A stretch of 64,000 nt of DNA from Streptomyces tuirus (GTDB lineage: Bacteria; Actinomycetota; Actinomycetes; Streptomycetales; Streptomycetaceae), in assembly GCF_014701095.1 (NCBI RefSeq), contig NZ_AP023439.1:6436001-6500000 (forward strand). Reading direction: 5' to 3'. Shown here piece by piece: positions 17,184-25,225 of the stretch (the first letter of the stretch is position 1; every line of letters starts with the position of its first letter). The notes under the pieces were generated by a model. The model saw only the letters and a list, made by a program, of their open reading frames with translations. It did no database searches and had not been told where the DNA came from. The position numbers and the translations under genes were made by a program.

Positions 17184-17999
17184 TCAGATCCTGCTGCCCG
17201 AGGCGGTGTCAGACGACAGCCGCTGGGCGAGGTAGATCGGTATGACCGACAGCAGGACGAGGACCGCGGCGACAACGTTGACCACGGGCGCCTGCTGGGG
17301 CCGGGCCATGTTGGAGAAGATCCAGATGGGCAGGGTCTGGACGCCGGGCCCGGCCGTGAAGGTCGTCACCACGATCTCGTCGAAGGACAGGGCGAAGGCG
17401 AGCAGCCCGCCAGCCACGAGCGCGGAACGCACCAGGGGGAAGGTGATGTCGACGAAGGTACGGAAGGTGTGTGCGCCCAGGTCCATGGCGGCTTCCTCGT
17501 ACGAGCCGGCCATTCGGCGCAGCCGGGCGACCACATTGTTGAAGACGACCACGACGCAGAAGGTGGCGTGACCGACGACGACCGTGAACATGCCGAGGCC
17601 GACGCCGAGCGGTTCGAGGACCGTACGGAAGGCGGTGTTGAGCGCGACGCCGGTGACGATGCCGGGCAGCGCGATCGGCAGGACGATCACGAAGGAGATG
17701 GTCTCCCGGCCGAAGAACCTGAAGCGCTGGACGGCGAAGGCGATGAGCGTGCCGAGGACCAAGGCGATCGCGGTAGCGCCGAGCCCGGCCTTGACCGAGG
17801 TCCACAGTGCGGCGCGGGCACCGGTGCTTCGCCATGCGTCGCCCCACCAGTGAAAGGTGAGTCCGGGCGGCGGCCAGCCCGAGCTGCGGTCCGGGTTCAG
17901 GGAGTTGACCACGACCAGCAGCAGCGGGATGTAGATGACCGCGAAGCCGAGCACGGCGGCGATGCGCACGGTGATACGCGCGGGGCGGGAGAGATTCAT
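17184..17999 (-). CDS. potC: polyamine-type ABC transporter permease PotC
   Basis: The 271-residue protein is an inner-membrane permease with about six transmembrane helices and the EAA loop (SYEEAAMDLGAHTFRTFVDI) that docks the ATPase. The segment LSFDEIVVTTFTAGPGVQTLP is typical of the PotC/SpuH branch for putrescine and spermidine. ATG 17999 gives the canonical N-terminus. It is the last transporter gene of the potA-potD-potB-potC operon, 35 bases after potB. Substrate choice within polyamines and related amines is inferred. Confidence 0.9.
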   Translation of the reverse strand: MNLSRPARITVRIAAVLGFAVIYIPLLLVVVNSLNPDRSSGWPPPGLTFHWWGDAWRSTGARAALWTSVKAGLGATAIALVLGTLIAFAVQRFRFFGRETISFVIVLPIALPGIVTGVALNTAFRTVLEPLGVGLGMFTVVVGHATFCVVVVFNNVVARLRRMAGSYEEAAMDLGAHTFRTFVDITFPLVRSALVAGGLLAFALSFDEIVVTTFTAGPGVQTLPIWIFSNMARPQQAPVVNVVAAVLVLLSVIPIYLAQRLSSDTASGSRI

Positions 18000-18034
18000 C
18001 GAGGGGCCTTCGGTTTGCGTACCGTCAGAGGCTG

Positions 18035-18919
18035 TCAGAGGCTGCTGAGGGCTCCGGTGCGGCGCACCGCGAGCAGATAGAACACGATGATCACCACGGG
18101 TACGGTGCCGAGCGCCGCGGCGAGCGGCAGGTCGAGGGTGATGTTGGAGTAGATGAGGTTCCCGATCAGCTGGGTCTTGCCGCCGACGATCTGCACGGCG
18201 ATGTAGTCGCCGAGGCTGAGCGAGAAGGTGAAGATCGAGCCGGCCGCGATGGACGGCAGAATCATCGGCAGCACCACCAGGCAGAAGGTCCGGCCGGTGC
18301 GGGCGCCGAGGTCGGCGGAGGCGTCCAGCAGGTTGGCCGGGAGCTGTTCGAGCCCGGCGTGGATCGGCAGGATCATGTACGGCAGCCACAGGTAGGTCAG
18401 CACCAGAACGGTGGCCGTCAGTCCGTAGCCGGGTCCGTGGAGGCCGAGGGGCGCGAGCAGCCAGTCCAGCAGACCGCCCTCGGCGAGCATGAGCCGCCAG
18501 GCGTACGCCTTGACCAGATAGCTGGCCCACAGCGGGGTGAGGATGGCGACCACCAGCAGGGGCCGCCACCTGGGCCGCGCGATCCGGGCCGTGTAGAAGG
18601 CGACCGGGAAGGCGATCACGGCGCACAGGACGGTGACCACGAGGGCGACGCCGATGCTGCGCAGGGCGACCTGGCGGTAGACGTCGGTGGTGAACAGGGC
18701 GGTGAAGTTGTCCGTGTTCCAGACCTTCACCACGCTTGAGGTGAAGCTGTCCGTGGTCCAGAACGCGGACGTGAACAGCGCGGCGAGCGAGCCGAGGTAG
18801 GCGAGGACGAGCCAGGCCACCGGCGCGGAGAGCAGCAGGGACAGTTGCAGCCGGGGACGACGGTGCAGGGTCCCGGCGAACCGCCGGACGAATCCGGCGG
18901 TCGGCACGGTCTTCGTCAT
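18035..18919 (-). CDS. potB: polyamine-type ABC transporter permease PotB
   Basis: The 294-residue inner-membrane permease partners PotC. A short cytoplasmic N-terminus leads into a first helix (LLLSAPVAWLVLAYLGSLAA), followed by five more helices and the EAA loop (NLLDASADLGARTGRTFCLV). The C-terminal SLGDYIAVQIVGGKTQLIG matches the PotB/SpuG family. It starts seven bases after potD, so the genes are co-translated. It helps translocate the amine delivered by PotD. Confidence 0.9.
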   Translation of the reverse strand: MTKTVPTAGFVRRFAGTLHRRPRLQLSLLLSAPVAWLVLAYLGSLAALFTSAFWTTDSFTSSVVKVWNTDNFTALFTTDVYRQVALRSIGVALVVTVLCAVIAFPVAFYTARIARPRWRPLLVVAILTPLWASYLVKAYAWRLMLAEGGLLDWLLAPLGLHGPGYGLTATVLVLTYLWLPYMILPIHAGLEQLPANLLDASADLGARTGRTFCLVVLPMILPSIAAGSIFTFSLSLGDYIAVQIVGGKTQLIGNLIYSNITLDLPLAAALGTVPVVIIVFYLLAVRRTGALSSL

Positions 18920-18926
18920 GTGATGC

Positions 18927-20114
18927 TCAGCCCTTGATCTCGGTCCATGCCTGGACCCACTTGCTGTAGGGCACGCACTTGGTGTCCTTGCGGCCGTCCA
19001 GGCACTGCGGGACGGGCGTGGTCCAGAAGTGGACCTTCTTCCAGTACGGCTCGTCGGCCGCGTGGTACGTGGCGCAGTGGTCCTTCACCGAGGTCAGGGC
19101 ACAGGACTTGGCGTTGGACGGGGCCTCGCCGAAGTACTCGGCCACCTGGGCGTTCACCTGGGGAGAGATGATCCAGTCCATCCACTTGTAGGCGCAGTTG
19201 GGGTGCTTGGCCTTGGCGGAGATCATCCAGGTGTCGGACCAGCCGGTCGCGCCCTCCTTCGGCAGCACCGCCTTGACCGGGGCCTTCTCCGCCTGTGCGG
19301 CGTTGACGATCACCTGCCAGGCAGTGCCGACGACCGAGTTACCGCTCTTGAAGGCGGAGATCTCCTTGAGGTAGTCGCCCCAGTATTCCCCGATGTTGGC
19401 GTTCTGCTCCTTGAGCAGATGGACGGCGGCGTCGAACTGCTTCTGGTCCAGGGCGTAGGGGTTCTTGATGCCCAGCGACGGCTTGCTCTTCATCAGGTAC
19501 AGGGCGGCGTCCGCGATGTAAATCGGTGAGTCGTACGCGGTGACCTTGCCCTTGTGGGCCGATGCCTTGTCGAAGACGGCGGACCAGGAGTCGGGGGCCG
19601 GGGAGACCTTCTCCGTGTTGTACATGAGGAGGTTGGCGCCGCGGCCGTGCGGGATGCCGTACGGGACACCGTGGACGGAGTTCCAGTCCTGGTTCTTGAG
19701 ACCGGCGAAGACGTCCTTGTAGTTGGGGACGAGCTTGGTGTTGACGGGCGCGGCGTCGCCGGAGGCGATCAGGCGCAACGAGGCGTCGCCGGAGGCCGAG
19801 ACCGCGTCGTACTGACCGGACTTCATCAGGCTGACCATCTCATCGGAGGTGGCCGCGGTCTTGGTGCTGACCTGGCAGCCGGTCTGCTTCTCGAAGTCGC
19901 TGGCCCAGTCGACCTTCGGGTCGTTCGAGCCGTCCTCGACGTAGCCGGCCCAGGCTATGAGGTTCACCTTGCCCTCGGTCTTGCCGAGCTTCTTCTGCGC
20001 CTTGAGGTCGGGCGGGTTGAAGCCGTCGGCCGGCGAGGACGTGCCGGACGAGCCGCAGGCGGTGGCGAGGAGGAGGGCGCCGACCGCGGTGGCGGCCTTC
20101 AGCGAACGGGACAT
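18927..20114 (-). CDS. potD: polyamine-type ABC transporter substrate-binding lipoprotein PotD
   Basis: The 395-residue extracellular lipoprotein has a signal peptide ending in the lipobox LATAC (Cys20). The mature protein shows the PotD/PotF fold: VNLIAWAGYVEDGSN at the start, TGCQVSTKTAATSDEMVSLM, and the C-terminal MDWIISPQVNAQVAEYFGEA with SNAKSC. The tryptophan/aspartate pattern fits amine ligands. An in-frame upstream Met would add a non-signal-like extension, so the Met directly before SRSLKAATAVGALLLATAC is chosen. It lies 67 bases after potA. Confidence 0.9.
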   Translation of the reverse strand: MSRSLKAATAVGALLLATACGSSGTSSPADGFNPPDLKAQKKLGKTEGKVNLIAWAGYVEDGSNDPKVDWASDFEKQTGCQVSTKTAATSDEMVSLMKSGQYDAVSASGDASLRLIASGDAAPVNTKLVPNYKDVFAGLKNQDWNSVHGVPYGIPHGRGANLLMYNTEKVSPAPDSWSAVFDKASAHKGKVTAYDSPIYIADAALYLMKSKPSLGIKNPYALDQKQFDAAVHLLKEQNANIGEYWGDYLKEISAFKSGNSVVGTAWQVIVNAAQAEKAPVKAVLPKEGATGWSDTWMISAKAKHPNCAYKWMDWIISPQVNAQVAEYFGEAPSNAKSCALTSVKDHCATYHAADEPYWKKVHFWTTPVPQCLDGRKDTKCVPYSKWVQAWTEIKG

Positions 20115-20181
20115 GCGCACGGAGAGCTCCACAGGGGATGCGGGGAAAGGTGGCGGGGACAGGACGTGCGGGGTGGTGCGA

Positions 20182-21219
20182 TCACTGCGATTCGGGAACA
20201 CGGACGTTGTGGCGTGGCTGCCACTGGAGCCTGACCCGCGAGCCGCGATAGGCCGCGACGTCCTCGGACGAGGTCTCCAGGTTCTGCTGGAGGGCGGTGA
20301 GCCGCCCCCCGGCGTCGAGGTCCACGAGGAAACGAGTCGCGTCCCCGAGGTAGACGACCTCAGCGACGGTGCCGACGGCGCTGGAGCACCCCGGCTCGCT
20401 GCTGTCCCGGTCCTCCTTCAGCACGCGGATCTTCTCCGGACGGATGCTGAAGGTGCCGGCCGTGCCCACCACCCGCTCCGCGGCCTGGCCGGTGAGCAGG
20501 TTGGAGGTGCCGACGAAGCCGGCGACGAAGGGCGTGGCGGGACGTTCGTAGATCTCGGCGGGGGTGCCGACCTGCTCGATGCGGCCCTGGTTGAAGACCG
20601 CGATGCGGTCGCTCATGGTCAGCGCCTCGTCCTGGTCGTGGGTGACGAAGACGAAGGTGATGCCGACCTCGCGCTGCAGCTCCTTGAGCTCGATCTGCAT
20701 CTGCTCGCGCAGCTTGAGGTCGAGGGCGCCCAGCGGCTCGTCGAGCAGCAGCACCCTGGGCGTGTTGACCAGGGCCCGGGCCAGCGCCACGCGCTGCCGC
20801 TGGCCTCCGGAGAGCTGGGACGGCCGGCGGTCGCCCAAGCCTTCGAGCCGCACGCTCGCCAGGGCCTCGCGGGCCCGCTCCAGCCGCTTGGCCTTGGGAA
20901 CCTTGCGGATCTTCAAACCGTAGGCGACGTTCTGTTCGAGCGTCATATGCGGGAAGAGCGCGTAGTCCTGGAAGACGGTGTGCACATCCCGCTCGAAGGG
21001 GGCGAGGCGGGTCACGTCCCTCCCGGCGAGTTCGATGGTGCCGCTGGTGGGCAGCTCGAAGCCGGCGATCATCCGAAGCACGGTGGTCTTGCCTGATCCG
21101 GACGGCCCCAGCATCGAGAAGAACTCGCCGTCCGCGATGTCCAGATCGACCCCGGCTACCGCCTTCGTCTGCCCGAAGGACTTGCACAGGCTCTGCAGTC
21201 GGACGGCTTTCCCTTCCAT
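20182..21219 (-). CDS. potA: polyamine-type ABC transporter ATPase PotA
   Basis: The 345-residue ATPase has Walker A GPSGSGKTT, the signature LSGGQRQRVALARAL, Walker B LLLDEPLGALD, and the H-loop VTHDQDEAL. It ends with a TOBE domain (GTVAEVVYLGDATRFLVDL) that is diagnostic of the PotA/spermidine branch. It energises uptake through PotB and PotC. It is the first gene of the operon, divergent from the GntR-type regulator, with a 101-base shared promoter region. Confidence 0.9.
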   Translation of the reverse strand: MEGKAVRLQSLCKSFGQTKAVAGVDLDIADGEFFSMLGPSGSGKTTVLRMIAGFELPTSGTIELAGRDVTRLAPFERDVHTVFQDYALFPHMTLEQNVAYGLKIRKVPKAKRLERAREALASVRLEGLGDRRPSQLSGGQRQRVALARALVNTPRVLLLDEPLGALDLKLREQMQIELKELQREVGITFVFVTHDQDEALTMSDRIAVFNQGRIEQVGTPAEIYERPATPFVAGFVGTSNLLTGQAAERVVGTAGTFSIRPEKIRVLKEDRDSSEPGCSSAVGTVAEVVYLGDATRFLVDLDAGGRLTALQQNLETSSEDVAAYRGSRVRLQWQPRHNVRVPESQ

Positions 21220-21262
21220 GGGCGGGAACCTTTCTGGCGCTGCCGGACGTTGACCTTAAACA

Positions 21263-21274
21263 TATGAAGTCATA
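21263..21274. promoter_or_regulatory. palindrome in the potA/GntR divergent region
   Basis: TATGA-AG-TCATA forms a 5-bp inverted repeat within an unusually AT-rich stretch (about 21256-21310) between the divergently transcribed potA and GntR genes. It is a candidate binding site for the adjacent regulator. Confidence 0.4.
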
Positions 21275-21320
21275 GTCCTAGTTTCAATACCCCGCTAAGG
21301 TAAAGCTTGAGTCAACGAAC

Positions 21321-22115
21321 ATGGGGGTGGTTGCTGTGACGCGAGAACCGGGCGGCGCCCGGCAGGCCGTCTTCACACCCGTCGACAATCAGGCCCGGGT
21401 GGACGCGGTCGTGCGGCGGCTCGGCGACGCCATCGAGCTCGGGCTACTGGCGGACGGGGAGCAACTGCCCGGCGAGTCCGACCTCGCGACACAGCTCGGC
21501 GTCTCGACCGTCACCCTGCGTGAAGCACTGATGGCGCTGCGCCAGCAGGGGTTGGTCACCACCCGCAGGGGGCGGGGCGGAGGGAGTTTCGTCACCGTTC
21601 CCGAAGGTCCCGCCGAGGAGCGGCTGCGGAGCCTCCTCGTCGGCTGGAGCACCGAGGAACTCCGTGACCTCGGCGACCACTGGGCCGCCATCTCGGGGGC
21701 CGCCGCCCGGCTCGCGGCCCAGCGCACCGAGCCCGGGGATCTGCTCCCACTGCGCAGGTCTGTTGAGCAGTTGACGGAGGCGGCCGACGGCGCGGCACGC
21801 AGCCGGGTGCACGGGCGCTTTCACGTGGAACTGGCCGCCGCGGCCCAGTCCGCGCGGCTGACCCGGGAGGAGATCGGCATCCAGACAGAGGTGGGGGCGC
21901 TGCTGTCTCTCGTGCTCGGCGAGGAGGGGTATCTCAAGGACGTGTGCGATCGTCACCGCACCGTGATCTCCGCACTGCAAGATGGTGCGGACGAGCAGGC
22001 GAGAGCCCAGACCGAGAGGTGTGTCCAGTTGTGCATGGCGCGCTTGGTCGAACTCCGCCTCGGCTCCTCCAGCTCCGCTGGTGGTCCCCATCCCCAGGAG
22101 AACACCTATGGGTAG
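21321..22115 (+). CDS. GntR family transcriptional regulator (FadR-like)
   Basis: The 264-residue protein has an N-terminal winged HTH (about 25-95: LPGESDLATQLGVSTVTLREALMALRQQGLV, split here only for reading) and an all-helical FCD-type ligand domain with a histidine-containing metal or ligand site (SRVHGRFHVELAA and CDRHRTVISAL). It probably represses the divergent pot operon and responds to a small amine or organic acid. ATG 21321 lacks a clear ribosome-binding site; the in-frame GTG at 21336 with GGGGTGG before it is an alternative. Its stop overlaps the Cache gene start (ATGGGTAG), so the two are coupled. Confidence 0.85.
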   Translation: MGVVAVTREPGGARQAVFTPVDNQARVDAVVRRLGDAIELGLLADGEQLPGESDLATQLGVSTVTLREALMALRQQGLVTTRRGRGGGSFVTVPEGPAEERLRSLLVGWSTEELRDLGDHWAAISGAAARLAAQRTEPGDLLPLRRSVEQLTEAADGAARSRVHGRFHVELAAAAQSARLTREEIGIQTEVGALLSLVLGEEGYLKDVCDRHRTVISALQDGADEQARAQTERCVQLCMARLVELRLGSSSSAGGPHPQENTYG

Positions 22116-22905
22116 CAGTCCCCGTCCCACAGGCGGCGGACCCGACATCCTTGACGAGGTGACGGCCGCCGACGTGGCAGCCTGCGTCCGCGACACCCTG
22201 GAGGGCGTCTTCCACGCCGTTTCCGAGACCGGTACGGACGCGGCGGCACTCCTCGCCTCGGCCACCGAGAGCGGCCGGCGGCCCCTCACCGGCGACCTCG
22301 CCGCGCTCCGCCCCGGCCTGCACACCCGGCTCACGCGACTCGATCTGGTCTCCGGCGCCGGTTTCGTGGCCGCTCCGGGGCTGCTCGCCGACGTATCGGC
22401 ATGGCTCGAATGGTGGCAGATCGGCGCGAGCGGTGCCGTGCGCCCGCTGGTGCTGGACCTGGACCCGGAGCACTCGGCGTACTCCGACTACACCCACTGG
22501 GACTGGTTCACACTGGCCCGCGACACCGGGCGGCGCGCGGTCGCGGGGCCGTACGTGGACTATCTCTGCTCCGACGAGTACAGCCTCACCCTGTCCGTGC
22601 CGGTGGCGGTCGGGGGCCGCTTCACGGGAGTGGCCGCGGCGGACGTGTACCTCTCGCATTTCGAGGCGGCGGTGATGCCGGTCATGCAGAAGCTGCCCGG
22701 CCCCGCCTTCCTCGTCAACGCGCGCGGCCGTGTCGCTGCCTCGGCCTGTGCCGACCATTTGGCCGGTTCTCTCGTCAAGGGCCCGGACTTCGGGGCCGTA
22801 CTGGCCGGACCGGCGGACGGCGTCGAACACGGCGGGCTGCGGCTGCGACCCTGCGGTGACATCCCCCTCATCCTGGTCACGACTCCGCCGGTATGGCGTG
22901 CGTAG
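22108..22905 (+). CDS. soluble Cache-domain protein coupled to the GntR gene
   Basis: The 265-residue protein has no signal peptide or membrane helix. Its core carries the Cache signature: YTHWDWFTLARDTGRRAVAG, then GPYVDYLCSDEYSLTLSVPV, then GVAAADVYLSHFE with the conserved Asp. This domain normally binds amines, amino acids or organic acids outside the cell as part of chemoreceptors and kinases. Here it is free in the cytoplasm and translationally coupled to a FadR-like regulator next to a polyamine transporter, so it may sense or buffer the imported compound. CAGGAG precedes the ATG. Confidence 0.75.
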   Translation: MGSSPRPTGGGPDILDEVTAADVAACVRDTLEGVFHAVSETGTDAAALLASATESGRRPLTGDLAALRPGLHTRLTRLDLVSGAGFVAAPGLLADVSAWLEWWQIGASGAVRPLVLDLDPEHSAYSDYTHWDWFTLARDTGRRAVAGPYVDYLCSDEYSLTLSVPVAVGGRFTGVAAADVYLSHFEAAVMPVMQKLPGPAFLVNARGRVAASACADHLAGSLVKGPDFGAVLAGPADGVEHGGLRLRPCGDIPLILVTTPPVWRA

Positions 22906-23269
22906 GTCTCCGAGCCGCCCCCTACCGGCACTGCCGACCCGTTATCCGTGTGGCTTCGCTGCGCGGTAGGCGGGAGGGCGGAACGACCGCTGCTTCGGCA
23001 GCGCTTACTTCGGAGACACGCGATGCGTAACCAGTCCAAGCCTGCGACGCGGTGCCGGATTCGGCCGGCACCTTTCCTGCTGTGTGCGCCCTCCGTGGGG
23101 CCGGGCAGTTCAGTCGGGCATCACACTGTCTCGTCGCCTAGAGGGGCCGCGGATGCGGTCGCGGTAACTCCCTTCTTTCGTGGCAGGAGTTGGGCGGCCG
23201 GCCGGGTGGCCGGGGACGCGCGGGGGCGGCGTGGACGGACCGTCGCGAGGGGGCCGGGGGCGTGGCCGC
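22906..23269. other. non-coding stretch between convergent Cache and regulator genes
   Basis: About 360 bases hold no gene I can support. It contains two hairpins: a 6-bp stem closed by a TTCG tetraloop (22988-23003), and an 8-bp GGTGCCGG stem followed by a short T-rich run (23051-23074). The right half is a GC-rich low-complexity run. Confidence 0.4.
23051..23074 (+). terminator. candidate Rho-independent terminator after the Cache gene
   Basis: GGTGCCGG and CCGGCACC (23051-23058, 23065-23072) form a perfect stem with a 6-nt loop, followed by TTTCC. It lies about 145 bases after the Cache gene and is the best terminator in the convergent region. Confidence 0.45.
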
Positions 23270-24988
23270 TCACCCCCGGTACCCCCGAAGCTTGCGGTAC
23301 AGCGTCGCCCGGCCGATCCCGAGTGCGACCGCCGTGCGTGCCTTGTTGCCGCCGTTGCGGCGCAGCGCCTCCAGGATCGCGGCACGCTCGGCGTGCTCCA
23401 TCGGGCTGAGCGGGCGGGCGGCCGGGCCTTCCCGGACGGCGTCCGGCAGCTCCGCGCGGCGGACCGGCCCGGACACCCGCCGGTGCTCCGCGAGGGCGCG
23501 TACGACATGGGCCAGCTCGGTGACGTTGCCGGGCCACGGGTACGCCTCGAGCGCGCGCAGGGCGTCCAGGGTCCAGGTCAGGGGCGGTTGCCCGGGCGCC
23601 GGGCGGGGGGTGAGGGCGGGCAGGAGTTCCCGGATGTCCTCGGTGCGTTCCCGCAGCGGCGGCAGGGTCACCGAGCGGGCCGACAGCTTGTCCAGCAGGC
23701 GCTGGAGGCAGGGGCCGGGCTGCGCGCCGGGGGTGTAGGTGACCAGCAGCCGGGTGTCCGGGTGCTCGTCGAGCAGGGAGTTGAGCGCCGCCACTCCAGG
23801 CTGCGCGAGGCGCTCGGCATGGCGCAGCAGGAGGAGCCGGTCGGGCTGCCGGGCGGACAGGGCCTGCTCGAGGCCCACGTCCCGTGCCGCGTCGGCCTCC
23901 TGGACGGGGTCCGGGCCGAACAGCTCGCGTGCCAGTGCGGCCTTGCCCGTTCCGCGTTCGCCGGTCAGCAGCAGGGGTTCCCCGGAGCGGACCAGTTCCG
24001 CCGCACGCCCGACGGCGTGCCGCCAGGGGACCGAGGAGCCGGTCAGGGCGACCGGCGGAGGCGCGGCCGGCGCGGCGGGCGCCGGATCGTCGAGCGGCTC
24101 CAGAGCGACCACGATCCCGATCGTCCTGCCGTCCAGCCGTACCGGGGTGACGCGCGCCGTGCAGCCGGCTCCCTCCGGCAGCCGGGCGACGCCCGTGACG
24201 TCCCGGTGCCGCGCGTCGGCCGCCGTGCGCTCCAGCGTCCCGAGCACCTCGGGCGTCAGCAGCCGCTGCGCCGCGTCGCTGACCAGCCGGTTGCGGCCGT
24301 CGAGTGCCGCCACGGCCCGGTCCGGCCCGCGCGCCGCGCGCACGTAGGCGTCCAGCAGCGCCCTTTCGTCCCGCCCGGCCCGGGCCCGCAGCTCCGTCTC
24401 GACCGCCGCGACCGTCGCCTCGGCGAACGCCGCCTGAGGATGCGGCGGTCCGGCGGCGCACAGCTGTGACGCGACCGTCACGGTGCCCAGCACCTGTCCG
24501 CTCTCCGGCCCGAGCACCGGGACGCTGACCGCGGAGACGTCCTGCCACCGGTCGAGGAAGTGCTCGGGTCCGTGGACCTCGGCCCGGCCCCGGGTGCGCA
24601 CGGCGAGAACCGCGCTGTTGTGGCCGACCTCCTGCTCGGACAGGCCGGTGCACGCGCCGAGCCCGGGCATGCTTCCGGCCGTCCACAGCACGCGCAGCCG
24701 CTCGTCGGTCAGGACGAGCAGCGACCCGCCCGCGCCCAGGGCGGGGACGATCCGGTCGAGCACCGGCCGGGCGGTGCCCAGCAGAGCCGACTCCCCGGGG
24801 CGCGCGGGACACGTCACCGGCTCCTCCAAGTCGTGCGGCACGCCGAAGAACCGGGCCCGCCGCCACGCCGCGACGACCTCCTCCGGCACGCCCTGGGGCA
24901 GCGGACGCCCCGACAGGAACCGCTGGCGGGCGACGCGCAGTGAGGGCCGGGCGGTGGTGGCTGTGGGGGAGGCATCTGTGGTGGTCAC
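23270..24988 (-). CDS. AcoR/sigma54-activator-like regulator lacking the sigma54 contact loop
   Basis: The 572-residue protein has a GAF-type sensor region (about 60-220), a shrunken AAA-like domain with Walker A GERGTGKAALA and a C-terminal half that still carries LPPLRERTEDIRELLPAL and YPWPGNVTELAHVV, and a Fis-type HTH (ILEALRRNGGNKARTAVALG). The GAFTGA loop that contacts sigma54 is absent, which fits Streptomyces, where sigma54 does not exist. It probably controls the divergent hydroxyquinol operon in response to an aromatic. GTG 24988 is chosen because sequence upstream reads as shadow of the divergent gene region. Confidence 0.82.
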   Translation of the reverse strand: MTTTDASPTATTARPSLRVARQRFLSGRPLPQGVPEEVVAAWRRARFFGVPHDLEEPVTCPARPGESALLGTARPVLDRIVPALGAGGSLLVLTDERLRVLWTAGSMPGLGACTGLSEQEVGHNSAVLAVRTRGRAEVHGPEHFLDRWQDVSAVSVPVLGPESGQVLGTVTVASQLCAAGPPHPQAAFAEATVAAVETELRARAGRDERALLDAYVRAARGPDRAVAALDGRNRLVSDAAQRLLTPEVLGTLERTAADARHRDVTGVARLPEGAGCTARVTPVRLDGRTIGIVVALEPLDDPAPAAPAAPPPVALTGSSVPWRHAVGRAAELVRSGEPLLLTGERGTGKAALARELFGPDPVQEADAARDVGLEQALSARQPDRLLLLRHAERLAQPGVAALNSLLDEHPDTRLLVTYTPGAQPGPCLQRLLDKLSARSVTLPPLRERTEDIRELLPALTPRPAPGQPPLTWTLDALRALEAYPWPGNVTELAHVVRALAEHRRVSGPVRRAELPDAVREGPAARPLSPMEHAERAAILEALRRNGGNKARTAVALGIGRATLYRKLRGYRG

Positions 24989-25130
24989 GGCACGGTCCAC
25001 CGTAGCGGGTTCAGTTGAACAGGAAACAACCGTGGGTCCCGTCGCCACACTTCGCCCACAATCTGATGTGTCGTAGCGGGGTGAACGAGGCCCTTGCGTC
25101 TCGTCGCCGACACCCCTGTGCCCCGTACCT

Positions 25131-25149
25131 GTGTCTCGTAATGAGACAC
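25131..25149. promoter_or_regulatory. palindrome GTGTCTC-N5-GAGACAC upstream of the monooxygenase gene
   Basis: A perfect 7-bp inverted repeat with spacer GTAAT lies 77 bases before the monooxygenase start, in the divergent region with the AcoR-like regulator. The same core palindrome with spacer GTATT recurs at 29882-29898, upstream of the YceI gene. The Fis-type HTH of the neighbouring regulator is the natural candidate to bind it. Confidence 0.7.
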
Positions 25150-25225
25150 CCGCGACCAGCCGAAGAGCCCCATGATCGTGCACGTCCCGCGTCCGCCGCC
25201 CGAACCCCTTCCGCAGGAGCGCCCC

